A stretch of DNA of 64,000 bases from Piezodorus guildinii (GCA_023052935.1 CM041295.1:105448711-105512710); one strand, 5' to 3'. Positions 45,835 through 57,044 are shown, numbered from the stretch's first letter. The notes: generated by a model not told the origin, from the letters alone. Made by a program: numbers and translations.

Positions 45835-45975
45835 TTCACTAAATAAATTTTACTTCTCTTCTTATTTGCTTGTTCAGCACACAGTTAGGAAGCAAGTTTG
45901 TTTGTAAACACTAAATTTTTTCACTTAAAACATAACAAAAATCGGAAAAAACTTATCACCGAGCCCAACAACTTT

Positions 45976-46435
45976 ACGTGCAAATTTGAGTCTCCGCGAT
46001 GCTATCAACTCAATTATATTCACAGGGTATAAACTCCGCAATTCCGCGTTGTGCAACCTTCTAAACTCCACAGTGGCCTCATCTCTCTTCGGACCAAATA
46101 TTTTACGCAGTGCCTTGTTTTCGAAAACCTTAAGCCGTTGTTTATCTTTCAAAGTAAGCGGCCACGTTTCACATCCGTAAAGAACCGCCGGAAGAACAAT
46201 AGTTTTATAAATTCTAACCTTTAAGTTTTTAGACAGAAGCCGCGAGCTAAGTAATTTTGCAACTGAACAATAACACGCATTTCCCACCTTTAACCGGGAC
46301 TTTAATTCTTCCTGGATTTCATTTTTTCTTGTTATTTATTGAACCTAAATACTTGAATTTCTCTACGTGTTCAAAGGTATGCCCTGATATATTAATATAA
46401 TCAAGATCGCCACCATTTCTGCTACTAATCATATA
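45976..46435 (-). pseudogene. RTE-like LINE, 5' part (split by Jockey insertion)
   Basis: Minus strand: GGDLDYINISGHTFEHVEKF near 46400, then an open frame from 46287 with RLKVGNACYCSVAKLLSSRL, RIYKTIVLPAVLYGCETWPL, RLKVFENKALRKIFGPKRD and ASRRLKFARKVVGLG. The frame then meets the Jockey target site and resumes at 41580. The RT palm itself is missing. Confidence 0.85.
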
Positions 46436-46869
46436 TAATAGGAAGTTTATAGGAGTATTAAATGTTGAATATACATATAGTTAAACAATATATTCGATAA
46501 CTCGATGGAATACAGAGACTGCATGAACATGAAGCAAGAAGGTGGACTTGGAGGTTGGAAAAGAGCGGTCTCCAGTTTTGGTTTTATCACAATGTACCTC
46601 CGCCCTAGATGAAAGGCCTCTCCCTATCAACTTTCTCCTCAAATAATGACCCTGTAACTGACCACTCTCAAAGTCAACCAGGATCCGGTTGACTAGGTCA
46701 CGTGTATACATCCTTTTCTTCTCCTAGGCTATTCAATTTATCTAAAGCTCCATTGGATACGAACGTATATGGTGAAAAAAAAACCTGGTGTACGCAACAC
46801 ACTACTTTCGCTTACATCCCCAGTTCAAATTAATATTAGAACTTGATTTTATGAGCAGAAAATTTTCTA

Positions 46870-46870
<1 letters not shown>
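46436..46870. other. unrecognised sequence
   Basis: Contains a minus frame (46711-46481; DLVNRILVDFESGQLQGHYL) of unknown kind that has no copy here. It may be ordinary DNA. Confidence 0.3.
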
Positions 46871-46934
<64 letters not shown>

Positions 46935-46980
46935 ATTATATATTATTATTATTATATTAATATTATAATAAATAATCTAA
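46871..46980. repeat. (TA)n microsatellite with AT-rich edge
   Basis: Pure TA at 46871-46935, then imperfect TAT/ATT repeats. Confidence 0.9.
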
Positions 46981-47001
46981 CAGTAGAAATCATTATATAC
47001 A

Positions 47002-47100
47002 AGATCATGAAGTGACTTCTCTTCATGAAGTCACTTCTCTCATATATACAAAATCATGAAGTGACTTCTCTTCATGAAGTCACTTCTCTCAAATATACAA
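47002..47100. repeat. tandem pair of 51-bp hairpin units
   Basis: Two nearly identical units containing ATCATGAAGTGACTTCTCTT followed by CATGAAGTCACTTCTCTCA and ATATACAAA. Each unit can fold, since GAAGTGACTTC is almost self-complementary and pairs with its neighbour. Non-coding. Confidence 0.85.
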
Positions 47101-47600
47101 AATCACTTAGTTTTACCGCTTTTCACCACTCTCTATTACCTTATGTAACTTTGTATGTAAGATAACATTCTTTCCAGCAGTATATTTATCTAAATTGCTA
47201 TGCTTATGTTCGTATAAAAACAAATGAAGTAAAAAAATAATTTTGCTCTTTTCTACTTTTGTTAATCATAAAATTCTTTCATCATCCAATTGTTAATTTT
47301 TTCGAATCTACAAAATTAAAGGTACTTTGGAATAACAAATTTAAAATATCGGCATTTAAGCCCTGTTAGTCTATTTCAATCAGAGTGAAACCTTCATAAT
47401 TCTAATGCCCAATCAATTTTAAATGGATATAGGGAGTTTAATCAACATCGTAACAGCCGTTTTCGATAAAATCGTAAAAAGGTGCAAAAAATGCCATGGT
47501 ATAAAATGGCAATTCTGATTCGCTGATTTAAAAAAAAAAAAAAGTTGCTGTAATATCTCAGGCAAATACTATTTTAAAAGATGAAATGTTGATGGGACTT
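47101..47600 (+). repeat. dispersed repeat A copy
   Basis: Same blocks as at 61790-62420 and in the same orientation: CTCTTTTCTACTTTTGTTAA, TTCGAATCTACAAAATTAAA, ATATCGGCATTTAAGCCCTG, CCGTTTTCGATAAAATCGTA and AAAGGTGCAAAAAATGCC, then AAAAAAAAAGTTGCTG. Non-coding. Confidence 0.8.
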
Positions 47601-47639
47601 GAACATTTGGACTGAGGAGCTTCTCAAACGTGTTTTTAT

Positions 47640-47990
47640 GGTGAAAACTGGGATCAGAAAATGTTCACTATATTTTTTATTTCATATATTGGTAAGAGTA
47701 AAATCAATATATTTTTAATCCACCTTAAATTGCCTCTGAGGGTTATCAGGATATTGAAGGAAGACAGGTAACGGATTATGGTAAGTTGGTTTGTATGGGT
47801 ATGTGAGACTTTGGAATCAAAAGCTATATTTGTTTCGTGCTAGGTCGGCGAGAAATAAGATACGGTCATTATGGATGATTTTATTTGTGACAATATAAGG
47901 GTCATTGGGGATTTGGCGAAGGATTTTGGATTGTAAGGATTAGATGCGGGAGGTATTAGATGGTTCAGTAGAGCCCCAAACCCTGATTCC
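47640..47990 (-). pseudogene. Jockey-like LINE C-terminal remnant
   Basis: Minus strand gives LWGSTEPSNTS, then a short QSKILRQIPNDPYIVTNKII stretch. It matches 54890-55135 and the C-terminal part of Jockey proteins (QSK.LR...N.PWYV.N). No catalytic part. Confidence 0.6.
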
Positions 47991-48176
47991 TTATGTTCAA
48001 ATAGATCTGATCATAATGAATTAAATGAGCTTTATTTTACTTTATGAAAAGAATAATTGAAACTTTTTCTTCTCTTTTTTTTTATAAAATTTATACCATG
48101 CAGTTTGTAATTTTTTAATGTTTTCTCAACTTATTTTTAATCCTTCAGTTTCGTTTGAAATTAAATTTTAACATTT

Positions 48177-49502
48177 TCATTTCTGCCGATGATTAAATTT
48201 AATAAACGTTATAAAATAAACATATTTTCTTGCTAATTGCACTTTTTTTATAGTAAACTAAAACTCCCAAAATGATAAACTCTAAATCGGTCAGACATAG
48301 ATTTTTTTAACATACATGTCACCTCATTCAAATTGCACCCGGTTGCGGGCCCAATAGTTACGTAATACATGATTATGGTAAATCATAACTGGCAATGGCA
48401 TTGTTTCTTTTATTATTAATACTAAAAAAATAAGAATACTGTAATGAGTATTGGAAGAAGAAATCGTTTTTAATTTTTACTTCCAGTGACAATAAAAAAT
48501 GTTTTTAAAAATATGACAATAGAAATTGTTATTTACAGCAATCACTGAGTTTTATCTCCATTTACTTATACAAATTTGTACCTAAGATGACATTTATTCA
48601 AAAATATTTAGTTTTCCAACGGTATATTATACTTCTATAATAGTATTCATATGTTCGGAAAAAAAAATTGAAATAAATTTAATGTAGGTTTTAACCCTTT
48701 GAAATATCCTGAGATGGCTTGAATTACTAATTTTTTAAATTTCTTCCTATAAAGTTCCTTTAATTTTGTTTACCAGCAATAATTAACCATTTTTACTAGT
48801 TAGGGTTGATAAAAAACGTGTACATATACAATTTGTACGATTTTGATAACCAACTAAAGGAGTATAGAGCAAACATATTTTTTTGGGCAAATTTTTTTTC
48901 CGAACATATGAATACTATTATAGAAGTATAATATAAATAAAAACTAAATATTTTTGAATAAATGTCATCTTATGTACAAATTTGTATAAGTTAATGGAGA
49001 TAAAACTCAGTGATTGCTGTAAATAACAATTTTAATTGTCATCTTTTTTTATCTAAAATAAAGGTTAATGTCGAAACTCAATGCCATTTTTTAAACTTTT
49101 TTTTCCAATTTAAAACTTGTATTGCGCACCACTTTTTGTATATGAATAAAGATATATCATAAAATGAAAAAAGTTTTTTATTGTCACTGGAAGTAAAAAT
49201 TAAAAACGATTTCTTCTTCCAATACTCATTACAGTATTATTATTATTTTTTAGTATTAATAATAAAAGAAACAATGCCATTGCCAGTTATGATTTACCAT
49301 AAACATTTATTACATAACTATTGGGCCCACCCCCGGGTGCAATTTGAATGAGGTAACATGTATGTTTAAAAAATCTATGTCTGACCGATTTAGAGTTTAT
49401 CATTTTGGGTGTTTTAGTTTACTCTAACAAAAAGTGCAATTAGCAAGAAAATATGTTTATTTTATAACGTTTATTAAATTTAATCATCGGCAGAAATGAA
49501 AA
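48177..49502. repeat. large inverted repeat (~1.3 kb palindrome)
   Basis: The left arm 48177-48660 is the reverse complement of the right arm 48898-49502. Paired landmarks: TTTCTGCCGATGATTAAATT with its complement at 49476-49497; ACTCCCAAAATGATAAACTC with 49397-49417; ACTGGCAATGGCATTGTTTC with 49270-49290; CATATGTTCGG (48648) with CCGAACATATG (48900). The right arm has about 115 extra bases (49048-49165). The loop is about 240 bases. The right arm runs on into repeat B (49503-50211), so the palindrome is an inverted duplication of part of repeat B. Confidence 0.88.
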
Positions 49503-50207
49503 ACATAAATCAAAATCAGTTAGGTTTATTTGTTTGACATTTTAAAGTGAAGCACAGACAACTGAAAATTTAATTTGACCATATAATTAAAACTTGATTA
49601 CTATGTATGTATTCAAAAACTACAGAAATAAGAACGGTGGCTGTTTTATTTGGTTTATTACTATTTTATATTTCAAATGAACTATTTAAATTGCATTTTA
49701 AAGGTTTAATTTAGTTTTCATAAGAATCCAATTTAGTTTACAGTTAAACATCCGTTTCCCGTTTTCATGTAATATTATTAAATTTGAAATAATTAATAAG
49801 AATGTTAGTTTATAGTTTTTTAACAACTTACCATTAATGTTAACAACTAAGTTAATATGCGGAGCTAACTTGGAGGAACCTTTACATTTAACCATTATAA
49901 CCTCCCTCTTTACCAATAACATATGTTCATATGTTTATGGGCTTACAACAAATTTATATTAACTTGTACGATATCGTTTATTGCATATTCACTTGTATAA
50001 AATATTGCGCTTTCCAACGATATATTATACGTCTTTGGTACTACTTATGGTAACAGAAAATCTATTTTTCCCGTTTAAAGAAAAGCTAAATCGTAATGTA
50101 TTTTACTTATAAACGCTCTGGGAAGAATGCCCAAAATATTAGTGAAAACCGTACCAAAATCCGTCTTGTGGTTTAGAAGGAGTTTACGGAAACCAAAATC
50201 GCCTGAT

Positions 50208-50211
<4 letters not shown>
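49503..50211 (+). repeat. dispersed repeat B copy (uninterrupted)
   Basis: Continues from the palindrome's right arm and matches 15240-15400 plus 16780-17275: AAATGAACTATTTAAATTGC, AATAATTAATAAGAATGTTA, ACCATTATAACCTCCCTCTT, CGCTTTCCAACGATATATTA and GGAAACCAAAATCGCCTGAT, ending in (TA)n. Confidence 0.8.
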
Positions 50212-50273
<62 letters not shown>

Positions 50274-50292
50274 GAGATTGATTGATTGATTT
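50212..50292. repeat. (TA)n-(CA)n-(GATT)n compound microsatellite
   Basis: Same order as 17277-17395, at the same junction between repeat B and the CR1-like 3' end. Confidence 0.9.
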
Positions 50293-52120
50293 TTGTTGTC
50301 TTAGGGCCAGAGGCCCTTTCTTACAGAAAAGATTATAAACTTTTCACATATAAATGTGCCATTTACAGATGGATTACATTAATTACCTAATATTTTTTTA
50401 CAAATTTTAGTAAAATATAATATATATATAATAGAGGATGTACTGAAGGAAGAAATAAAGAAAAAAAAGGAGTGATGATAATAATAGAGAAGAAGGGATC
50501 TCAGGAAAGGAAAAGGAAATAACTACTAGTTTACCAAGTGTATAAGGCTTAAGGTGTACTCAACGAGTCTCCGTCTAAAAATAGTCGAAGGCATGCCTTG
50601 CGAAAGGAGGATGCGAACCTCATCTCCACCGGAAGCATGCTGAGTTCTCTCGCTGCATCGGCGCACAGTAGAAAATATGACCGATTTAGGTGGACAAAAT
50701 TCTGAAAGTTGTCTATATTTAATCTTTGAGGTCACAGATTACGGAAACAAATATTAAAAAAATTATAAAAACTAATTAATTTGTTGACACGATTGGCGAG
50801 CGCTCTGTGGTCAACATCAAATGTATTTCCTAAAATCTAAAACTTCCCAACATTTTACACTCGAAGTCCCAAAATGCAAGAAAAATAATACAAAAAATCT
50901 AATTATGGCTCAGAATTGCTAAAGCCTGCTAATAGATGTATTTTATATCATTTAGGAAATTCTTGAAATTAAAGATTGTAAAACTTTTGATTTGGAGTGT
51001 TGTGTCTGAACAAAATTATGTATCACCAAAATTTTAAAAAAATTGCCAAAATTCTTTGTAATGTCTAAAGACTAGAAGGTTTGATGAAACAAATCCTTGG
51101 GGTAACTTGGGGGTTATATAGTTTTTCGTAATTGAATAGGGGCATACATTTAGAAATTGCTAAATTAACTCTACAGGTGAAATTGCAATGTATATTCAAT
51201 AACGAGTTTGGAAATATAATGTCTTACCTGCCTCAGCAATGTCCATTGTTAAATGAAAGAAAAAAGACTTTGCTCTAAATACACCTTAAACATAATAAAT
51301 GACCATAAAATAAAGATAATCCCACTCCCGGTTATTAGGCACTTGTGTGAACAGGAATGATTCACTCATTTACTATTTATTTGTAAACACGGTATGGCGG
51401 GAAATATTAGTATTAAGGGTCTTGCCGACTAATAATAAAAAGGTGAAGCACTGGAAAATTCCAAAATTTTGACTTGACTTTTGTTCACCTAAATTGGTGA
51501 TTTTGCCCGGCGTGGAAAGCATTTCATAAGGTCTCGGGTCTGTAAGCAGGCAATTGTAATAGACTCCGCACCGCTACGAATTCACTTCTTAGCGCCTCTG
51601 GAACCCCTGAATCTAGCATTTTACGAGCTAGGCACATTAGGTTGATTCGGCGATATTCTTTGACACCTAGCCAGCCTGAAGATAAATCGGATTGCGGGGT
51701 TGAAGTCTCTCTGAATCTTGCCGTCCTCCGAGTTAGTAATGTCCAAGTAAACCGATACAAGAGGGCATATAAGAGCTGATATTATCCTCCTCCTGGCCTC
51801 GGCTGACAATAGCGTTTCCATCGTGAGAGAGAATGCATCGCACCGTGGACTCTGCTCACAACTAGACTTGCATGGTCTCGCCAAGACAAGGAACTGTTGA
51901 TAATTACACCTTAGGACCCTCACCTTGACACAACGCGGAATAATTTGGTCAAGTATCATCAGTGGAGGCAGCAATACGCCCTTTTCAGCTTTCATCACCA
52001 GTTCAGGACTGCCGATCAGCATCCAGCTTGATTTCTTGCTATTGAGGTAAAGTCTATTATTAGTCGCCCACAGCCAAATTTCTTCTAAATCATTGTTTAC
52101 CTACTGCAAGATTGAGATGA
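50280..52120 (-). pseudogene. CR1-like LINE ORF2, C-terminal copy with internal TIR element
   Basis: 3' UTR and C-terminal part of the same family as 17385-20614 (AGGGCCAGAGGCCCTTTCTT at 50302; minus-strand GWLGVKEYRRINLMCLARKM near 51640; LIGSPELVMKAEKGVLLPPL near 52010). It is 5'-truncated near 52120, at the YLNSKK/ATKN region. An ~845-bp DNA element splits it (50664-51508). Frameshifts and small deletions show it is inactive. Confidence 0.85.
50664..51508. mobile_element. non-autonomous DNA element with ~20-bp TIRs
   Basis: ACCGATTTAGGTGGACAAAA (50680-50699) faces TTTTGTTCACCTAAATTGGT (51479-51498), an inverted pair with 18 of 20 matches. Outside them CGGCG occurs on both sides, which could be part of the target duplication. 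Inside there is no ORF. A related segment (ATTTTATATCATTTAGGAAA, TTGTGTCTGAACAAAATTAT) occurs at 61376-61560. The superfamily is undetermined. Confidence 0.7.
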
Positions 52121-52756
52121 ATACGTCATCCGTATACGGTTATAGAGAGAGAGATAAAGCAAAGATCAAAATGTAATTTTACGGTTTAATTATGAATTCA
52201 ATATTATTATATTTTTTAATAGAATATATCTTAATAGGGATCAAACGTGGACTTGTTGGCAGGAACACATTTGACTCGGTAGTTAAAAAAAATAAATAAG
52301 GTAAGCTGCTTAGCTCCCTACTGCTTAAGGCACTTCAACAACCAGATTAAATGAAACCCTTCGTGTATTTACGGTTATACAATCTATGCCGAGGGAAGAG
52401 AAAACAATAAAGTCTCATGAGAAATAGAAGATTTCAGACTTTTGAAAAATGTGGTGTGTGCGGTTGCTCAAATAAATATAAGAGATTTTAAGAGAAGCTA
52501 GAGTTGAAAAAAGTATAAAGTATTACATTGAGTTACCATCGAAACAGTTATTTTAGATTAAACAATAAAAATTATTATCTACAATAATTACTAAGTTTTA
52601 TCCCCTTCTATAACATTCTAAATATGACAACATTTTGCCTAAAATCATTAGCTTTACTGAGGTATAATATATAGCTACAAGATATTATTATGTTCCGAAA
52701 AAATTACCTAAAAAATATGTTTGCGCTTCTCTCCTTTAGTGTTTACTAAAGTACTT
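52121..52756. other. non-coding; weak repeat A trace
   Basis: 52600-52745 (AAAATCATTAGCTTTACTGA, TGTTCCGAAAAAATTACC, CTTCTCTCCTTTAGTG) resembles one end of repeat A. Otherwise nothing recognised. Confidence 0.4.
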
Positions 52757-53744
52757 TATCATACACAGGTAGAAATAATCTGGAGTCAGTCGTTTAAAAA
52801 TATTTTAATATTGCCGGCGATTCGGCTCAAGCATCTTAGACAACATCGCGGCATCAGTGAGATGATAAAACTGCTCGAGTTTGGTTTGGTTTTAAGGCGT
52901 AAAAGTTCATTAACGCCTAGACGTTATATGTATATTTAACATTTAAAAGAAATAATTATTATGTAACAAGCAATTGACAAATAAATGATTATTAGGTAAA
53001 AAATAATTAATAAAAAAGAAAAATAATAATTTTAAAAAAAGTTGATATGATTACTAACAATAAGTTTTAAAAAAGTTGATATTATTAACAAATAAAAAAA
53101 GTACTTATAACGTTACAATAGTAAAAAAAAAAAAAAATAAGCCCAGTTTATGCTTGACATGGCTCACTGATGCCCTTATGATAGCTCAAATCCATTCATT
53201 CATTGAATACTTTAGGCATGAAGTGACAGTTTTTTATTTATAAATCAAATTATAATTATTGTATTTAGGTATAGTCAGTTCAAGATGTTTATTTATTTTT
53301 TCTATTAACGTTTTCCTTTATTTTCCAATTATTTACCTTTGATGTTATTTATTTTAAATAGATAGATAGATAAACGGGTTTGATTAATAAATTATATATG
53401 TTTCTTTACAGTAGCCAGAGAACACAAAATACTGGCATGGAATTCCGTCTGCCAGGAAGTTGGTTTATTTATACATATTATTAAAAAAACAAAACAAAAA
53501 ACTTACAATCAACAAAACAAAAAAGTTAAATAAAAATTATACACTATTGTCAAAAGATAATGGGATAATATACTTGTTTCCCATATAGAATTAACAAAAT
53601 ATAAATACAACTTATCTGGAACAACTTATTTTCTGTTTATTTATTTATTATAGTCGAATTCCTTAATTAAAAAATCTCTATAGTTACAGCAAATTTCATG
53701 AATCTATATAATGAGTTTCAAATATTTCCATTTAAAATTTCTAT

Positions 53745-53795
53745 TATTTTGTTTTGACAAATTGTAATATATTTCAATAAATAAATATTAAAAAA
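53745..53795 (+). repeat. L2-like LINE 3' tail scrap
   Basis: TTGTAATATATTTCAATAAA plus an A-rich run, as at 26608-26655. Confidence 0.5.
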
Positions 53796-54081
53796 GAAAA
53801 AATATTTTGTTTTCAGTTAAAATACTCTCTCCAAAATACTTTTTCCTAAAATTATTAAATGCCGTACACTTACCTAAAAAATGAGTTAAAAATTCATCAT
53901 CTCTACTATTACAAATTGAGCATGTGTAGACTATTTCCCTCATCCATGGTTTATAATTTAAGGATATCATTTCAGCCCTTGTTTTAAAAACCATTCTTAT
54001 GAAATCTATATTGTTTTTATCGTTTATATAGTATACACTATAGTTTAGCTTCTTATAGTTAAGATGATGTTCGGCACCCAT
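53788..54081 (-). pseudogene. LINE C-terminal domain scrap with Cys/His finger
   Basis: Minus frame of 97 codons: NIDFIRMVFKTRAEMISLNY, then CSICNSRDDEFLTHFLGKC (CX2C...HX4C) and FNNFRKKYFGE. This finger type follows the RT in several LINE clades. The frame ends at the A-rich junction. The clade is not assignable from this piece. Confidence 0.55.
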
Positions 54082-54885
54082 AACTGAAATTATTAGCTCG
54101 TTTTTAAAATTTTCCTTGGCTGCACCTATTAAATTAAATGTTGGTCGCTAGCCATTATAAAGTTCACACCGGCTCCGTGATTGTGTTGATTTTAAGTGGG
54201 TAAAAGTTATAATTTTGGGCTGAAAACTGAAGTAAATATGTGTTAGGTACCTGTCATTGTGAGGATGGTGTTACAATAATAAAAAAATTAGTACTAAAGT
54301 TGATATTCTACTAATAAGAGTTAGGTTCAAGTAGGCCTTTAGTAGTTATTTCTGAATCTGCAAGATAGTAACGTCACTAGGAGAGGGGGTGGATATCACA
54401 GTGGTTTGGCTGACTCCCGATTATTTCCACCTACAATGATTTTTAAAATAGATAGATGTTATTAATGCACGAGTTTAGTGAGGAAATATCGTCAGTGAAG
54501 AGAAGGGAATTTTTTTGTTCATGCTTGGACATGGCTCAGTAATGCTGTTATGATAGCTCACATGCTTAAGCCGAAACAGGAACAAAATTAATTTTTTTTT
54601 TTTAAACGACTGACTCCAGATTATTTCTACCTATGATAATTTCAACAGTCGCCTTTACATCCTCAATACAAATTACTTTATCTTGTATAAGTATATAAAA
54701 ATTGGTAATTACCAGAACTTACCATATGACATGGTTAACTAGTTCGAATCTACAAACGTAAAGGTTTTTTTTTATTTATTATTAATTGTATTGATTAATA
54801 CATCTAGTAAATTAGCTGTGAGATAAAAGACATGAAGAGAAACTGCCCATTGGCAGCACTCCAATAGGTAATCTAAACTAAAAGG
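54082..54885. other. no gene; repeat scraps
   Basis: Contains the right arm of the inverted pair noted above and a block at 54835-54870 (GGCAGCACTCCAATA) shared with 12340-12361. Confidence 0.4.
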
Positions 54886-54889
54886 TCTC

Positions 54890-55135
54890 GAGGCCATCTT
54901 CTTTTTAGACGCCTCGGAGGATTGTCAGGAATGGAAGAGGAAGCTAGTGGGAGTGGAGTTTGTCATGGAAAGATTGATACCTGGTTCAGGCCAAATCAGC
55001 TACATAAGGAATATTAAGGTCTTTATGGATGAGCATATTCGTGACGAAGTAAGGAGCGTTGAGGATTTTGGATTGTAAGGATTGAAGAGGGGAAGAATTG
55101 GATGGTTTAGTGGAGCCCCTCACCTTTTCCACTTC
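54890..55135 (-). pseudogene. Jockey-like LINE C-terminal remnant
   Basis: Minus strand: GSTKPSNSSPLQSLQSKILN, then FVTNMLIHKDLNIP, as in the tail of Jockey proteins. It matches 47700-47990. Confidence 0.65.
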
Positions 55136-55139
55136 TTTT

Positions 55140-55335
55140 TTGGAAAACTCACGTTTTCCACTCGCCTACCAGACGCCCTGATGATGACCCACAATGGGGG
55201 TTGAAACGTTGGCAAACAATAAAATAGTTGAAACTATTCAGTTGTTTCATTTAATGACCGCCACCCGGACTAATTCCTTCCAGTAATTCTCAACGGTCAA
55301 CTAATTATATCCACTATATTACCTATAGATAAAAT
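55140..55335. repeat. repeat with GATGATGACCCACAATGGGG / GAAACGTTGG motif
   Basis: Sequence of a type also seen at 33565-33640; related CGAAACGT motifs are at 30062, 56600 and, inverted as AACGTTTCGG, at 58457. Probably a retroelement 3' UTR fragment. Confidence 0.45.
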
Positions 55336-55339
55336 ACAT

Positions 55340-56030
55340 AGTAAGAGAAAGTATAGCGAACACGAAAATGTTCGAATTCCAATTTCAACGGGAATACACG
55401 TTTTAGGGTCCCCTGAGTCCAAATAACCAAGTCCTAAACGAAGTTCTGTGTGTGTGTGGTAAGTCTAGTACGAAAAAGAAAAGTTATACGAAACTGATAT
55501 TTCATATTTAAGACAACTATACGCCTAAGATATTAGAGCGACTTTTTTACTAAAATCAGCTCACCCAAAGTGCTACTTTATACCATGAATTTCGCAGCTT
55601 TTTACATTTTCCCAAACTAGGCTTTAACGATATTGACTAAACTCACTATATCGATCTAAAATGTAATAGGCTTTAATATGATGCAGGTTTCATTCTGATT
55701 GAAATTGTCTAACAGGGCTTAGATGCCAATATTTTAAGCTTTCTTCCTGTGAAGTACCTTTAATTTTATTCGTTCAGAAGAATTACCTATATGATCTTAT
55801 TAGTATTGATAAAAAACGGCTAAATAAAAGTCAAACAAATGTTTTAACCAACTAAAGAAGAAAAGAGCGCAAATATATTTTTATTTATTTTTAACAAAAT
55901 ATTATCTATGTTACTAGATAATAATATAGTATAATATACTGTTGTAATGTTAAATATTTTAGAAAAAAATATTATCTTATATGAAAGTTGTAAAACTTAA
56001 TATAAAGTGATAAATAGGACATGCAATGAT
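55340..56030 (-). repeat. dispersed repeat A copy, most complete in this orientation
   Basis: Starts at ACATAGTAAGAGAAAGTATA, which matches the complement of the other copies' ends, followed by ACGTTTTAGGGTCCCCTGAG, GACAACTATACGCCTAAGAT, CAGGTTTCATTCTGATTGAA, AAGTACCTTTAATTTTATTC and ATAAAAAACGGCTAAATAAA. It ends about 55990 near TGTAAAACTTAATATAAAG. Confidence 0.8.
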
Positions 56031-56289
56031 TACTGGTAATAATACGTAAAATTTTTATATTGCTATATTATTTAATCTAAATCAAATGTTTCCTACGAAA
56101 CTGAATAATTTTTTTATTTATATTAACATCAAAATGGTTTAAATTTAATAGTTTTTAAATTGATTTTATCAGCCGAGGTTAGTTAAAGTCGCGTATTACT
56201 CGCACCATATGTTTTATAATATGGATTTAGAACACCATATTGTTAGTGAAAGAAGAAATTTAGTTATAGTATTAAAAACAATTTAAGGT

Positions 56290-56665
56290 GGAAATCTGGA
56301 AGCTATTTGTGTTAGTTTTGAAAATGAAGCATTGATCTATGTCAACTGTTATGAATATATTATAAAAATAGTCGAATAAATAAATAAAAAATCTGTTAAG
56401 AGCAACTCACGGATTTTCCTTATCTCCGTTGTTAAAATCCATTATAAATTTTTAAATACATATTGAGATAAAAAGAAATTGTTAAAGAAATAATTACATT
56501 GAGAGTCAATAGTAACCTGTGTTTTATTGGACCTCAAGCTTATATCTTGCAGACATCAAGAAGCAATTTATATAAGTTTTGAAAATGAAGCATTGATCAT
56601 CGAAACGTCAACTGCAATGAACATGCTGTAATTCGAATAAATAAAAAAAAAAAAAAAAAAAGCTG
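56290..56665 (+). repeat. two related A-tailed short repeats in tandem
   Basis: 56318-56390 and 56573-56660 both read AGTTTTGAAAATGAAGCATT, then GATC..TCAACTG, TCGAATAAATAAA. The second has an A run of about 19. This looks like the 3' end of a small retroelement present twice. Confidence 0.6.
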
Positions 56666-56870
56666 CAAATCATAACACAATGGTTTATTATTTCCAGATA
56701 ACTATATTAGGGTATTTCTTTATTAAGCTGTTTATAGACAATTAATTAATATGAATAGCAATAAATAATTCAAAGGGAAATGGCTAAAATAGTCTATAAC
56801 CAGAACATTTTTGTATTATATTATTTATTAATTCATATATTTTTTTATGTTAAAAAATAACTGAGTAATG

Positions 56871-56871
<1 letters not shown>

Positions 56872-56943
<72 letters not shown>

Positions 56944-56974
56944 AAACGTATATCTCTTCTCTATCTCTCTCTCA

Positions 56975-57044
<70 letters not shown>

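Larger units (their letters stand above)
41581..45975 (-). mobile_element. full-length Jockey LINE with 20-bp target duplication and poly(A) tail
   Basis: The element proper is 41601-45955. It is bracketed by TCACCGAGCCCAACAACTTT at 41581-41600 and 45956-45975. On the minus strand it has a ~120-bp 5' UTR, ORF1 (418 aa), a 96-bp gap, ORF2 (906 aa), a ~150-bp 3' UTR with AATAAA near 41630, and an A tail (the T run at 41598-41615). Both ORFs open, perfect duplication and tail mark it as the youngest insertion in the window. Confidence 0.95.
52757..54660. repeat. region bounded by inverted repeats, possible composite element
   Basis: GGTAGAAATAATCTGGAGTC followed by AGTCGTTTAAAAAT at 52761-52802 is repeated inverted at 54603-54640, with inner GATTCGGCTCAAGCAT pairing with 54567-54583. 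A third block (CATGGCTCACTGATGCCCTT at 53157) matches CATGGCTCAGTAATGCTGTT at 54529 directly. Contents include the repeat shared with 7790-7960 and an RT scrap. Confidence 0.5.

Noticed and set aside
47002..47100. CRISPR-like array
   Set aside because: Only two units, no spacers, eukaryotic context; it is a tandem duplication.
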